From positions 1-38,230 of the forward strand of contig JAQYCU010000025.1 of the NCBI GenBank assembly GCA_028724545.1: a stretch of 38,230 nt of DNA. Direction: 5' to 3'. The position numbers and the translations under genes are program-made. This stretch comes from a bacterium. Lineage in GTDB: Bacteria; Bacillota; Clostridia; Lachnospirales; Lachnospiraceae. This document shows, piece after piece, positions 6,812 through 16,152 of the stretch (position 1 is the stretch's first letter; the number at the start of each line of letters is the position of its first letter). A model generated the notes under the pieces. It saw nothing but the letters and a program-made list of their open reading frames with translations. It had not been told where the DNA came from and did no database searches.

Positions 6812-8479
6812 CTAAAAAAATTCTTCTTGCCCAGACCTCACCTTACTGGTTTCTCCAACGGCTTTCATCTTCGTCTTTTTCTCATACATATGCGCATCTG
6901 CACGAGCAAATACTGCCTCGTAGCTGTTATCCATATCTTTCTCGTACACAGCACTGCCAATCGCAGCAGAAGGTCTGACATTTCCTGAGATTTTCTTCAG
7001 CCCTTCTTCAAACGCCTGCTCCATTTCGTCATTAGCCAAACTGCCGGTAAAGCGCAGAATGATTGCAAACTCATCTCCACCAATACGGTAAACATTTTCT
7101 CTTCCAAACACGTCTGCAGCCACCTGTGAAACAGCAATAATCAACTCATTTCCATAACTGTGTCCATATGCATCATTTATATTTTTCAGTCCATTCACGT
7201 CTATTACAAATGTGGCAAAACTTTCCTTCTGCTCTTTCATTCCTTCTTCTATTGATGCAATCTCAGCCAGATACGCTGTGTTATTTTTGGTATCTGTCAG
7301 TTTATCCATATATGCCAGATTATTGATATAGTTAATTCTCTGTTTCAATTGACGCACGGTTTCTTCCAGACTTTTTGCTAATGTTCCAACCTCATCCCGG
7401 GATTCACATTCCAAAGAAACATCCAGATTTCCTTTTGCAATCTCCTTTGCAGCATCATTTAATTTTCTTAATGGCTTAACAATAGTTTCAGCAATTGACA
7501 TTCCTAAAATAACAAATGCCAATACTACTACCAGCGCAATCGCTACAATTTGCAATATCAGTTTGTTTTTCGTGGCATCAATCTCCGACACCGGAACGGT
7601 TACTGCCAGAATCATACCATTATCCAGCGACTGGAACACCATCTTCTTCTTTATTCCGTCCAGTTCATGCTCATACATCGTATCGTTACGCATCAGTTCT
7701 TCAGTATCTGCCCCTGCCAGGCTTTCACTTAATTCATTTATAACCGTTCCCGTTTTATAATGCTTACTATGCACAATTGTAAAATCTTTATCCATTATAA
7801 AAGCATGACCGGTATCATATATTTTGATATCATCCACCAGTTTTGCAATATAATCAAAATCAATATCCATTCCTACAACACCAAAAAGTTCTCCGTTTTT
7901 ATATACCGGAATGACATAGGAAATCATATAAATACCAATATTTTTATTTTTGTACGGCTGCAGCCACATTGCATGTCCTGCATTTACCGGTATGTAATAC
8001 CAGCCTACGTGTTCATCATCATCCTTACTGTACTTAGAGAAATCCGTAAGCGGCTCCTCTTTAAATTTACCCGTACTTTCATCCTTTATCTCAAAAATCC
8101 CATCCGTGCAGGATGTGATATCCGGACTAAAGCGCACATATACTGCTACTGCTCCATTTGTGGCATTGGCAACCGTAAGGCTCAGTTCTCTCAGAGTATT
8201 GGTATAATCCTTCAGATATTCAGAATCAGCACCTAACTGGTCAATACTTGCCAGATTATCTGTCGTATACTCTGACAATATTTTCACAGACTGTTCGACC
8301 CTTCCCAAAACTGTATTAAATTCCTGCGCTTTCTCACTGCACGTCAGATTCATTTCACGCACAGAATTTTCATTGGTAGCTTTTCCCAGACTGGCAATTC
8401 CCGTCAGACCGATAATGGATGTAGCCACAATAATAGCCGTTATTATGATAAGAATAATCTTTGACTGAATTGATTTCAT
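6812..8479 (-). CDS. Membrane diguanylate cyclase: dCACHE-HAMP-GGDEF
   Basis: This 555-residue sensor protein should make cyclic di-GMP from GTP in response to an extracellular ligand. The order is: membrane helix at about 8-30, extracellular double-CACHE domain (about 35-300, with the YVIPVYKNGELFGVVGMDID signature), second membrane helix (about 304-330), HAMP (331-380) and a GGDEF domain (about 395-545). The active-site loop is intact (YRIGGDEF, near residue 466). The usual RxxD product-inhibition site five residues before GGDEF is absent, so feedback inhibition is probably lost. The helix-1 motif DKLTDTKNN deviates from the common DxLTGLxNR. I chose the ATG at 8479 because the sensor helix follows directly; the longer in-frame start at 8533 has poor ribosome-binding spacing. 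Confidence 0.92.
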   Translation of the reverse strand: MKSIQSKIILIIITAIIVATSIIGLTGIASLGKATNENSVREMNLTCSEKAQEFNTVLGRVEQSVKILSEYTTDNLASIDQLGADSEYLKDYTNTLRELSLTVANATNGAVAVYVRFSPDITSCTDGIFEIKDESTGKFKEEPLTDFSKYSKDDDEHVGWYYIPVNAGHAMWLQPYKNKNIGIYMISYVIPVYKNGELFGVVGMDIDFDYIAKLVDDIKIYDTGHAFIMDKDFTIVHSKHYKTGTVINELSESLAGADTEELMRNDTMYEHELDGIKKKMVFQSLDNGMILAVTVPVSEIDATKNKLILQIVAIALVVVLAFVILGMSIAETIVKPLRKLNDAAKEIAKGNLDVSLECESRDEVGTLAKSLEETVRQLKQRINYINNLAYMDKLTDTKNNTAYLAEIASIEEGMKEQKESFATFVIDVNGLKNINDAYGHSYGNELIIAVSQVAADVFGRENVYRIGGDEFAIILRFTGSLANDEMEQAFEEGLKKISGNVRPSAAIGSAVYEKDMDNSYEAVFARADAHMYEKKTKMKAVGETSKVRSGQEEFF

Positions 8480-8603
8480 TATCCAAATCCCCACTATATT
8501 CTTTGTGTATATTACTTCCCGTCTGCTTATCATGCGCCTTTGAAAATTTTATACCATTTTCCCTGCTATCGAAAAATCATTTTTCTTACTGCAAGGCACA
8601 TAT

Positions 8604-8633
8604 ATTATGTTTATTTTATCACATATCTGTCGA
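8604..8633 (-). promoter_or_regulatory. Possible promoter of the diguanylate cyclase
   Basis: TCGACA (8633-8628), 18-bp spacer, CATAAT (8609-8604) on the minus strand. Both boxes are one mismatch from consensus. The leader would be about 115 nt. Confidence 0.4.
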
Positions 8634-8741
8634 AAAAAGAACATACTGGGAATTTTTTGTAAAATTTTCTACAATTATTTACAATTTCTTCCTGCAAACC
8701 TTTTCCAATTCTTTGCTATCTTTTGCAATCTTTTTCACAAA

Positions 8742-9554
8742 TCATTTGTAGATTTTTTCATTCTCAAATTCCGTCATATGCTTACGATAATGTAAAGGCA
8801 GCATATTCATTTGCCGTTTTCTGCTAATTCTTTCCACAATGGCGATATTTTCAAAGAATGTTTTCCACAAATCTGCATACTCCTCCTCTTGTTCTGTGCA
8901 TTTTTCCAATTCAACGGCTTCCTGTTCTGTTAAAATCCGGATTTCCCATTTACCATCTGCATAGTGAAAGGACGCCTCCCTATGCGTCTTGTCATAAATA
9001 ACAAACCATTCTTCCAAAAAACGGTCTGCAAAATGCTCTGTTACCATCGGCACAATCCTATGCTTTGGCTCTATCACTGCAAATAGCATGGACGGCTCTT
9101 TATGCACTTTCTGAAAACGAAGGATTTCCCGAAAAAAATGTGCTTCATTTCCTACTTCCCTCTGTATTTCAAATACTCTTTTCACACAAGGAATCTGTAG
9201 CGCACTGCACACTCTGCTTCCCATCGTAAAACCATAAGTAATAAACTGATATACGGCATCTGCTCTGTCGGAATAGCACGAAGCAAGCACATACATCATA
9301 TACCAGTAAGCCTGCTGTGAAATCTTGCTTCTGACTGCCGTGATGACACTCTCAGCTTTCTTTTCATCTGTATCACTCATAACATATTCCGAAAAAAGTT
9401 CAAAATTATCTGCCTCGCCACTTTTCTGTGGCTGAATACGGATAAACCGGTGTCCATATCCCGACAGTCCTGCATCATATATCGCACTTAATATTCCATT
9501 TACCGTATTTTCGCACTGATAAATTCTTATTGGTTTTTCTGATATATTATCCAT
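8742..9554 (-). CDS. DUF4130 / TIGR03915 family putative DNA repair protein
   Basis: A 270-residue soluble protein of the DUF4130 type, recognised by its partner gene and by segments such as AVYQFITYGFTMGSRVCSAL, EVGNEAHFFREILRF and MLPLHYRKHMTEFE. In other bacteria DUF4130 is found beside the same radical SAM protein or fused to a uracil-DNA-glycosylase-like domain, which is the reason for the DNA-repair label; the reaction is not established. The ATG at 9554 lies inside the end of the preceding gene (8-nt overlap, ATGGATAA), with GGAG nine bases upstream, so the two are translationally coupled. An ATG at 9578 is less likely. It shares the LexA-type promoter of its partner. Confidence 0.88.
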   Translation of the reverse strand: MDNISEKPIRIYQCENTVNGILSAIYDAGLSGYGHRFIRIQPQKSGEADNFELFSEYVMSDTDEKKAESVITAVRSKISQQAYWYMMYVLASCYSDRADAVYQFITYGFTMGSRVCSALQIPCVKRVFEIQREVGNEAHFFREILRFQKVHKEPSMLFAVIEPKHRIVPMVTEHFADRFLEEWFVIYDKTHREASFHYADGKWEIRILTEQEAVELEKCTEQEEEYADLWKTFFENIAIVERISRKRQMNMLPLHYRKHMTEFENEKIYK

Positions 9555-10980
9555 AATTTTCCACTCCGAAATCATCAAACAAGGTCAATTGTTTATAAGT
9601 TACTTTTGTATCAAATCCTTTCATAACGTCTTTATCATTTTCTAACAGATGTCTGGTAATGTAATCTTCATCAATTTTCAAAAACTGATACATCATCTTT
9701 CCATTACAGGTAATAAAATAAATTGCACGTTTCATCACCACTCCGACTGCTTTTAACGTCTGATAGTCCAGTTTTCCCGTCCGTCTGGCTGCAACAATTC
9801 TTCTGGCAGATTTTGTACCAATCCCCGGCACCCGGAGCAGTGTATTAAAATCTGCCGTATTGATTTCTACCGGAAACTGTTCTAAATGACTCAATGCCCA
9901 GTCACATTTCGGGTCTAAATATGTGTTAAAAAATGGTCTTTTCTCCGTCAGTAACTCGTCAGCCCGAAAACCATAATAACGCAATAAAAAATCTGCCTGA
10001 TAAAGCCGATGCTCCCTGCGCAGTGATGGCTGCCCGTTTAGTGCCGGAAGCGACGCATCCTGATTCACATTAATAAATGCCGAGTAAAATACCCGTTTCA
10101 AATCAAAACGCTGATATAATGCCTCCGTTACTGCCATAATTTCATAATCACTTTCCCCAGTTGCTCCTATAATCATCTGGGTACTCTGTCCACTTGGTAC
10201 AAACCCTCTGCTTTTATCACGTTGCTTCCATGTAGACAGAGCAGTATTCTTTCCCTGACATTCCAAAGCAGAAACTGTAGTTTCCGGCAACGGTCTATCT
10301 AATCGTTTCTGCGTATACCAGTAAGCACTCTGATTGCCACCTTTCATCCCCAGCAATTCCCTGCTCTCAGCCACACCATTCTGAATCTGACGCATAGGGG
10401 TAAGAATGGATTTTCTGCTTTTATTCGGTGCCAGTTCTTTTAGTCCTCTCGCTGTCGGCAGTTCCAGATTCACACTCATACGGTCTGCATACCATCCGGC
10501 TTCCTCTACCAGTTCCGGCGAAGCACCGGGAATCGCCTTACAATGAATATATCCATTAAAGCGATGCACCCTGCGCAAGTCCTGAAGCGTTTTACAAATT
10601 AGTTCCATCGTGTAATCGGGTGACTCAATAATTCCAGAACTCAGAAAAAGTCCCTCGATATAATTTCTTCTATAAAACTCCATTGTCAGTGTACATACTT
10701 CCTCCGGTGTAAAAGTGGCACGTGGCACATCATTCGTACAACGGTTAATACAGTACTTGCAATTATAGATACATTCGTTTGTATAAAGAATCTTCAGCAG
10801 GGAAATACACCTTCCATCTGCTGAAAAACTATGACAAATTCCACTTGCCGATGTATTTCCTGTCTGTCCTTTCTTTCCCTTTCTGTCAACACCACTGGAA
10901 GTACATGCCACATCATATTTGGCTGCATCCGAAAGAATCGCCAGTTTCTCCTGCAATGTAATATTTTCCTGAAAAATCAT
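9547..10980 (-). CDS. Putative DNA modification/repair radical SAM protein (TIGR03916 type)
   Basis: A 477-residue radical S-adenosylmethionine protein. The cluster-binding motif is CIYNCKYC (Cys at about 69, 73, 76), in the family context YTNECIYNCKYCINRCTNDV. A helix-hairpin-helix DNA-binding motif (LLRVPGIGTKSARRIVAARR) lies at about 370-395. This pairing of radical SAM and HhH is typical of TIGR03916, distantly similar to spore photoproduct lyase-like proteins; the substrate lesion is unknown. The start at 10980 follows GGAGGG; a longer in-frame start at 11004 lacks a site. It is the first gene of an operon with the DUF4130 gene and is transcribed from a promoter bracketed by LexA-like boxes, supporting a DNA-damage role. 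Confidence 0.92.
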   Translation of the reverse strand: MIFQENITLQEKLAILSDAAKYDVACTSSGVDRKGKKGQTGNTSASGICHSFSADGRCISLLKILYTNECIYNCKYCINRCTNDVPRATFTPEEVCTLTMEFYRRNYIEGLFLSSGIIESPDYTMELICKTLQDLRRVHRFNGYIHCKAIPGASPELVEEAGWYADRMSVNLELPTARGLKELAPNKSRKSILTPMRQIQNGVAESRELLGMKGGNQSAYWYTQKRLDRPLPETTVSALECQGKNTALSTWKQRDKSRGFVPSGQSTQMIIGATGESDYEIMAVTEALYQRFDLKRVFYSAFINVNQDASLPALNGQPSLRREHRLYQADFLLRYYGFRADELLTEKRPFFNTYLDPKCDWALSHLEQFPVEINTADFNTLLRVPGIGTKSARRIVAARRTGKLDYQTLKAVGVVMKRAIYFITCNGKMMYQFLKIDEDYITRHLLENDKDVMKGFDTKVTYKQLTLFDDFGVENYG

Positions 10981-11023
10981 ATGAATCCCTCCAATAGCAC
11001 CCAAAATAAATAAATTTCACATC

Positions 11024-11037
11024 CGAACATCTGTTTG
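11024..11037. promoter_or_regulatory. LexA/SOS box 1
   Basis: CGAACATCTGTTTG matches the Gram-positive SOS box CGAACATATGTTCG at 12 of 14 positions. It lies just downstream of the -10 element of the radical SAM operon, over the expected transcription start. Confidence 0.78.
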
Positions 11038-11041
11038 TTTT

Positions 11042-11070
11042 ATCATATCACGCTCAATCCAAAAAGTCAA
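11042..11070 (-). promoter_or_regulatory. Promoter of the radical SAM / DUF4130 operon
   Basis: TTGACT (11070-11065), 17-bp spacer, TATGAT (11047-11042) on the minus strand. LexA-like boxes overlap or flank both ends, which should allow tight repression. Confidence 0.82.
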
Positions 11071-11081
11071 CCATATGTTCG
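11068..11081. promoter_or_regulatory. LexA/SOS box 2
   Basis: CAACCATATGTTCG matches the Gram-positive SOS box at 12 of 14 positions and overlaps the -35 hexamer of the operon promoter. A third half-site, CGAACA, occurs at 11092-11097 near the divergent phosphatase promoter. Confidence 0.72.
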
Positions 11082-11098
11082 ATTTTAAAAACGAACAG

Positions 11099-11127
11099 TT
11101 GCGAAATCACGCTACGCATACTATAAT
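11099..11127 (+). promoter_or_regulatory. Promoter of the HAD phosphatase gene
   Basis: TTGCGA (11099-11104), 17-bp spacer, perfect TATAAT (11122-11127). It is divergent from the SOS promoter; the two -35 hexamers are 28 bp apart with an SOS box between them, so LexA binding could affect both. Confidence 0.65.
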
Positions 11128-11157
11128 TGCTATAAAATAAAAAATGGAGGCAGCAAT

Positions 11158-11799
11158 ATGTATCAGACTGTTATTTTTGACTTAGATGGAACGCTATTAA
11201 ACACTTTAGAGGATTTGACCGACAGTACCAATTATGCCTTGACTTCCTGTGGCTATCCCGAACGCACACTGGAAGAAGTCAGGCAATTTGTCGGAAATGG
11301 CATTCGCAAATTAATTGAACGGGCAGTACCTGCCGGCACAAACGTGGAACAAACTGACAAAGTATTTGACATTTTTCGTTCCTACTATTTTGAACATTGC
11401 CAGATAAAAACACGTCCTTATGACGGCATTATGGACTTATTACAATATCTTAAAGAACATAGTTTCCAGATGGCAATTGTATCCAATAAAAATGACGCTG
11501 CCGTTAAGGAACTGGCAAAAGATTATTTTTCTGAATATATTGACGTTGCAATAGGCGAACGGGAAGGCATTCAGAAAAAACCGGCACCGGACTCTGTTTT
11601 TGAAGCGATGCGCCTGCTGGGTGCCGAGCCGGAAACTACTGTATATGTTGGTGATTCTGATGTCGATTATCAGACAGCCACAAACGCCGGACTCGACTGT
11701 GTTTCTGTAACCTGGGGATTCCGTAACGAAGAGGAATTGCGAAGCCTTCACCCTGCATACCTTATTCACAAGCCGGAAGAACTAAAACAAATAGTATAA
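11158..11799 (+). CDS. HAD family phosphatase, phosphoglycolate phosphatase-like
   Basis: A 213-residue HAD subfamily IA hydrolase. Motif I is FDLDGT with nucleophile D8 and acid/base D10; motif II is IVSNK; the conserved Lys is in GIQKKPAPD; motif IV is VGDSDVDYQTA. The alpha-helical cap between motifs I and II is of the Gph/PpaX type, so the likely substrates are small phosphates such as phosphoglycolate or pyrophosphate; it cannot be narrowed further. The ATG at 11158 follows GGAGG. It has its own promoter and is divergent from the SOS-type operon. Phosphoglycolate arises during repair of oxidised DNA ends, which would fit the neighbourhood, but that link is inference. Confidence 0.87.
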   Translation: MYQTVIFDLDGTLLNTLEDLTDSTNYALTSCGYPERTLEEVRQFVGNGIRKLIERAVPAGTNVEQTDKVFDIFRSYYFEHCQIKTRPYDGIMDLLQYLKEHSFQMAIVSNKNDAAVKELAKDYFSEYIDVAIGEREGIQKKPAPDSVFEAMRLLGAEPETTVYVGDSDVDYQTATNAGLDCVSVTWGFRNEEELRSLHPAYLIHKPEELKQIV

Positions 11800-11992
11800 A
11801 ATAATTGAAAAATCTGTATTACCTGGCATACATTTTGATATATAGTTTTGACATCCGGCATAAATTTTACAAATCTTCTCATTTGTCATAAAAATGCCAT
11901 CATAACCTTAGATAATACATTACAAATATTCTTTATTATGTTACAATGCTTAAAAGAATGTACTGCACTACGCAGAGAAATGGAGATGAATT

Positions 11993-13489
11993 ATGAAAAG
12001 AAACCTTTTAGCACTTGCAACAGCTGCAGCACTTGCTGTCACTGCCCTTCCGGCCAATGGAAATTTTGCTGCCGCTGCCACCGAGGAAACCAGCCAGTCT
12101 GTCAGTCCTTTTACAGATTCTACATACACACATTCCAGTGCTTTTGATAACCAGAACATATATAACGGCATTGACGTTTCACGCTATCAGGGTGATATCG
12201 ACTGGGTAAAGGCAAAAGCAGACGGCGTTGATTACGCTTTCATCCGTGCCGGCTATCGTGGAAGTTCACTTGGCACATTAACAACTGACCCTAAGTTTCA
12301 GGACAATGTCACAGGTGCTATCGCAGCCGGTGTAAAAGTCGGACTTTATTTCTATACGGAAGCCATCAATACGGCAGAAGCAAAGGAAGAGGCAGAATAT
12401 TGTATTGAACTGGCAAAAGATTACGACATTACCCTCCCGATTGCGTATGATATTGAGTACAGCAACAAATCCGGACGTATGGTAAGAGCAAAACTTTCCA
12501 AAACAGCTGCCACAAATAACTGTAAAGCATTCTGTGATGCGATTGAAGCTGCCGGATACACTGCTGCCGTATATTCCAGCAAAAGCTTCCTTACCTCTAC
12601 AATCGACGGTGCTGCTCTGGAAAAATCATACAAAATCTGGCTTGCCAATTATACATCGAAAACAACATACGAAGGCAAATATGAATTTTGGCAATATAGC
12701 AGCAGTGGAAAAGTGGACGGTATCTCCGGACGGGTTGACTGTAACTTCTGGTACACCGATTCTACGCTTGACTCACTGAATGCTACCAGCATTTCAACTG
12801 CCAAGTTTTCTTCTGTAAAAAACAGAACCTATACCGGAAAAGCCATCCAGCCTGTTCCGACATTGACACTAAATGGAGAAAAACTAAAGAAAGGCGTTGA
12901 TTACCGTCTTGTTTACTCCAACAACAAAAATGTCGGTACAGCCACAATCAAAGCAAAAGGATTAGGAAAATATAAAGGCACAAAAACAGTTACCTTTAAG
13001 ATTCTTCCGAAGAAAGTAACTTCTTTCAAAAAGAAATCCGGCAAAAAGCAGATTACGCTGTCGTGGGCAAAAAACAGCAAAGCAACCGGCTATCAGATTT
13101 ACCGAAAAGCTACCTACAACAGCAAAAAGTATGTCAAGGTAAAAACTATTAAAAAGAATAAAACAACAACCTGGCTAAATACCAAATTAAAGTCAGACCG
13201 TGAATATTTTTACGCTATCCGTTCTTACACAAAGGTAAACGGTAAAAACTATTACAGCGATTACACCTATCTGACAGCCCCTACCCTTCCGGGTGGCACA
13301 AAAACTGCACTCACGAAAAAGGTCAAACTCTACCAGACACCTGATTTATCCGGAAAATCTCTGGTAACCGTTCCTAAAAAGACAAAAGTAACATATCTGG
13401 GACGCACTTATACAAGTGGCAAAAAATATGTTTACCACATAAAATGTACCGTAAAAGGCAAGACTTATAAGGGATATATTTCTGCTTAA
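11993..13489 (+). CDS. Secreted GH25 lysozyme with Ig-like, FN3 and SH3-like tail
   Basis: A 498-residue exported muramidase. The signal peptide is residues 1-28 (MKRNLLALATAAALAVTA, cut near AAA). The GH25 domain covers about 55-245 and starts YNGIDVSRYQGDIDW; the catalytic acid is expected in the YDIEY segment and the GIDVS Asp is also conserved. It is followed by a roughly 70-residue Ig-like module (YTGKAIQPVPTLTL...GKYKGTKTVTFKI), a fibronectin type III domain (about 347-435) and a C-terminal SH3-like module (VKLYQTPDLSGKSLV...YKGYISA). It would cleave peptidoglycan, its own wall or a competitor's. The start follows GGAGATGAATT. The tail is strikingly lysine-rich, like the Ig-like protein at 26488-28632. 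Confidence 0.93.
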   Translation: MKRNLLALATAAALAVTALPANGNFAAAATEETSQSVSPFTDSTYTHSSAFDNQNIYNGIDVSRYQGDIDWVKAKADGVDYAFIRAGYRGSSLGTLTTDPKFQDNVTGAIAAGVKVGLYFYTEAINTAEAKEEAEYCIELAKDYDITLPIAYDIEYSNKSGRMVRAKLSKTAATNNCKAFCDAIEAAGYTAAVYSSKSFLTSTIDGAALEKSYKIWLANYTSKTTYEGKYEFWQYSSSGKVDGISGRVDCNFWYTDSTLDSLNATSISTAKFSSVKNRTYTGKAIQPVPTLTLNGEKLKKGVDYRLVYSNNKNVGTATIKAKGLGKYKGTKTVTFKILPKKVTSFKKKSGKKQITLSWAKNSKATGYQIYRKATYNSKKYVKVKTIKKNKTTTWLNTKLKSDREYFYAIRSYTKVNGKNYYSDYTYLTAPTLPGGTKTALTKKVKLYQTPDLSGKSLVTVPKKTKVTYLGRTYTSGKKYVYHIKCTVKGKTYKGYISA

Positions 13490-13595
13490 ACTGCATTGCC
13501 AATAAATGCAGCAGCATTTACTTTTCATACTGATATCTATTTCTTCTGAAACAGTAAATACCAATAAACTGTTTAGAATCGGAACAGAAAAAAAG

Positions 13596-13659
13596 AAATA
13601 ACCATATTCGCACAACTTTTTTGGAGTCACTTCACAAGTTTTGCCGAATATGGTTATTT
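13596..13659. terminator. Bidirectional terminator-like hairpin, large loop
   Basis: A 15-bp perfect stem (AAATAACCATATTCG, 13596-13610, with its complement at 13645-13659) encloses a 34-nt loop that can itself pair ACTT with AAGT. It sits between convergent genes. On the minus strand it is followed by a T-rich tract (complement of 13585-13594), suiting glgB; the plus side is less T-rich. Confidence 0.65.
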
Positions 13660-13663
13660 TGGT

Positions 13664-13717
13664 TATACTTACTATTTTTTACTTACTATTTTCTAATTAC
13701 TATTTTTTCTATCGTTA
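13664..13717. repeat. Short AT-rich tandem repeat
   Basis: Three to four diverged copies of a 14-16 bp unit (TTACTATTTTTTACT and variants) lie between the terminator hairpin and the glgB stop codon. Confidence 0.5.
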
Positions 13718-13775
13718 CTGCTTTTTCTAAAATAATTTTCCTGCTAATCCAGAGTTTCTTTTCTGCCCTGATATT

Positions 13776-16004
13776 CTATTCTTTATAATCAAAACGATAT
13801 ACCGTTACAGACAAAGGTGGCAGATGCATTGCAAGAGAATACTCTTTACCATCACACTCTTCTTTCTTTGCCGTAATGACTTTTTTGTTCTTTACGCCGG
13901 TACCACCAAAACATTCGTCATCCGAAGAAAGAATCTGAGTATATTTACCGGCACAAGGTACGCCTGTAATAAAGTCATCATACTGAACCGGTGTAAAGTT
14001 GCAGATAAAGAGCAGCTGGTTTTTCTTCGACGCACCACGTCTGACAAAACTAACCGTACTCATCTCGGCATTTTCACAACTCATCCACTCAAATCCCATC
14101 GGGTCATAATCATTGACATACAGAGCGTCATACTCCTGATACATATGGTTCAATTCTTTTACAAAATCCTGCATCTGTTTATTTCGCTCTTCACCTAACA
14201 GTTCCCAGTCAAGACTCCGTTCCTCGCTCCACTCACGGTACTGTGCAAATTCCTGTCCCATAAAGAGAAGTTTTTTACCCGGATGGCCATACATAAATCC
14301 GTATGCTGTCCTAAGATTTGCAAATTTATCATCCAGTTCACCCGGCATCTTATTAATCATAGAACATTTTCCATGCACAACCTCATCATGAGATAGTACC
14401 TGAATAAAATTCTCACTATACGCATACTGCATACTGAAAGTAAGGTGATTATGATTGAAGGAACGGAAATACGGGTCCAGTTTCATATATTCCAGAAAAT
14501 CATTCATCCAGCCCATATTCCACTTAAACAAAAATCCCAATCCTTTTAACTCAACTGGAGCAGTTACACCTGCCCAGGCCGTAGACTCTTCAGCAATAAT
14601 CATAGTACCCGGTGCCTGTTTTTCAAACTGCTCATTCATATGACGGAACAAACGGATGGCATCATAATTTTCCTTGCCACCATCTTCATTTGGCAGCCAC
14701 TCGCCATCATCCTTGCCATAATCCAGATAAAGCATAGAGGCAACAGCATCCACTCTGAGTCCGTCCACGTGGAACTTTTTGAGCCAGAACAAGCCATTTG
14801 CCAAAAGGAAGTTTTCTACCTCCCGTTTACTGTAATTAAAAATCAAAGTACCCCAGTGAGGATGCTCGCCCCTGCGTTTGTCAGGGTGCTCATACAACGG
14901 CTGTCCGTCAAAATTAGCCAGACCATACGCATCTCTTGGAAAATGCGCCGGTACCCAGTCCAGAATAACAGAAATACCACGCTGATGCATATAATCCACA
15001 AAATACATAAAATCCTGTGGGTCGCCGTAGCGTCTTGTCGGTGCATAATATCCTGTTACCTGGTATCCCCAGGAGCCGTCAAACGGATGCTCTGCAATTC
15101 CCATCAATTCAACGTGGGTATAGCCCATTTCCTCCAGATAATCGGCTAACATTGGTGCCATTTCCCGGTATGTATAAAAACCATCTTCTGTACCGTCATC
15201 CTTCTTGCGCCATGAGCCAAGATGTACCTCATAGACAGACATCGGTTTTTGGCGCAAAGAATTTCTGGTTTCCTGCTTTCTTGCCTCCATCCATTTCTGG
15301 TCTGTCCAGTGATAATCACGAATGTCCGTAACAACAGAAGCATTGTTTGGACGAAGTTCAGCACAGTTTGCATATGGGTCTGATTTCATCAGAATATCGC
15401 CTGTGCGTGTTAATATCTGATATTTGTAGATAGAGCCAACCTGGACACCCGGTATGAAAAGTTCATACACGCCAGACACTTCTAACGTGCGCATTGGGTG
15501 CAGTCTGCCATCCCACATATTAAAATTGCCGACTACACTGACAGCCCTGGCATGTGGTGCCCATACAGCAAAATATACACCGTCCACACCATCAATTGTC
15601 ATCGGATGCGCTCCCAGTTTTTCATAAATCTGATAATGTTTTCCCTCAGCAAAATAGTACAAATCGTGACTGCTGATTTGTGGTTGGAAAGAATACGGGT
15701 CTGCCGTTACGACAACATCATTCTCTCCATATTGTATATGTAAAAGATACCTTGAAGTATATTGTTTTCCTTCCACATAAAGGCCGAAAAATCCACTTCC
15801 CTCTTCTACCTGCTCCAATTCAATTTTGTGATTTCCTTCACTGTCTGTCACAAAAACCTTTTGTGCCGCCGGACGATATACGGTAAAAACCTGTCCTTTG
15901 CCAAAATCGTGTAAACCTAACAGGTTGTGTGGTGCATTGTGCTGACCGGCAAGCAATTCATCATATTCAACCCAATTAATCCATTGATCCAGTTTTTCCT
16001 GCAT
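13776..16004 (-). CDS. glgB: 1,4-alpha-glucan branching enzyme
   Basis: A 742-residue glycogen branching enzyme. It has an N-terminal CBM48-type module (about 20-105), a second CBM48 (FAVWAPHARAVSVVGNFNMW, near 130-215), the GH13 catalytic barrel, and a C-terminal beta domain. Catalytic residues are visible: nucleophile Asp in DGLRVDAVASMLYLDY (about 418), acid/base Glu in IIAEESTAW (about 471), and Asp in LSHDEVVHGK (about 538). It makes alpha-1,6 branches in storage glycogen in the cytoplasm. The ATG at 16004 follows GGGGG; the in-frame ATG at 16019 lacks a site. The neighbouring phosphohexomutase supplies the glucose-1-phosphate branch of the same pathway, but other glg genes are not in this window. 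Confidence 0.97.
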   Translation of the reverse strand: MQEKLDQWINWVEYDELLAGQHNAPHNLLGLHDFGKGQVFTVYRPAAQKVFVTDSEGNHKIELEQVEEGSGFFGLYVEGKQYTSRYLLHIQYGENDVVVTADPYSFQPQISSHDLYYFAEGKHYQIYEKLGAHPMTIDGVDGVYFAVWAPHARAVSVVGNFNMWDGRLHPMRTLEVSGVYELFIPGVQVGSIYKYQILTRTGDILMKSDPYANCAELRPNNASVVTDIRDYHWTDQKWMEARKQETRNSLRQKPMSVYEVHLGSWRKKDDGTEDGFYTYREMAPMLADYLEEMGYTHVELMGIAEHPFDGSWGYQVTGYYAPTRRYGDPQDFMYFVDYMHQRGISVILDWVPAHFPRDAYGLANFDGQPLYEHPDKRRGEHPHWGTLIFNYSKREVENFLLANGLFWLKKFHVDGLRVDAVASMLYLDYGKDDGEWLPNEDGGKENYDAIRLFRHMNEQFEKQAPGTMIIAEESTAWAGVTAPVELKGLGFLFKWNMGWMNDFLEYMKLDPYFRSFNHNHLTFSMQYAYSENFIQVLSHDEVVHGKCSMINKMPGELDDKFANLRTAYGFMYGHPGKKLLFMGQEFAQYREWSEERSLDWELLGEERNKQMQDFVKELNHMYQEYDALYVNDYDPMGFEWMSCENAEMSTVSFVRRGASKKNQLLFICNFTPVQYDDFITGVPCAGKYTQILSSDDECFGGTGVKNKKVITAKKEECDGKEYSLAMHLPPLSVTVYRFDYKE

Positions 16005-16152
16005 ATAACTTACCCCCATTATTCATAGTTTTTTGGTAATGTACTGTCTTTTTCTGCGTCTCCCATAAAATGACCAAAAATCAGAAATCAACTATATAGT
16101 ACTTTTATTTTACCATAAATCACTAGTGTTATCCACTATTTTTATGTGTTTT

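Noticed and set aside
14640..15149. 169-codon plus-strand frame opposite glgB
   Set aside because: It lies wholly within the well-supported branching enzyme gene on the other strand, has no ribosome-binding site and no recognisable protein features.
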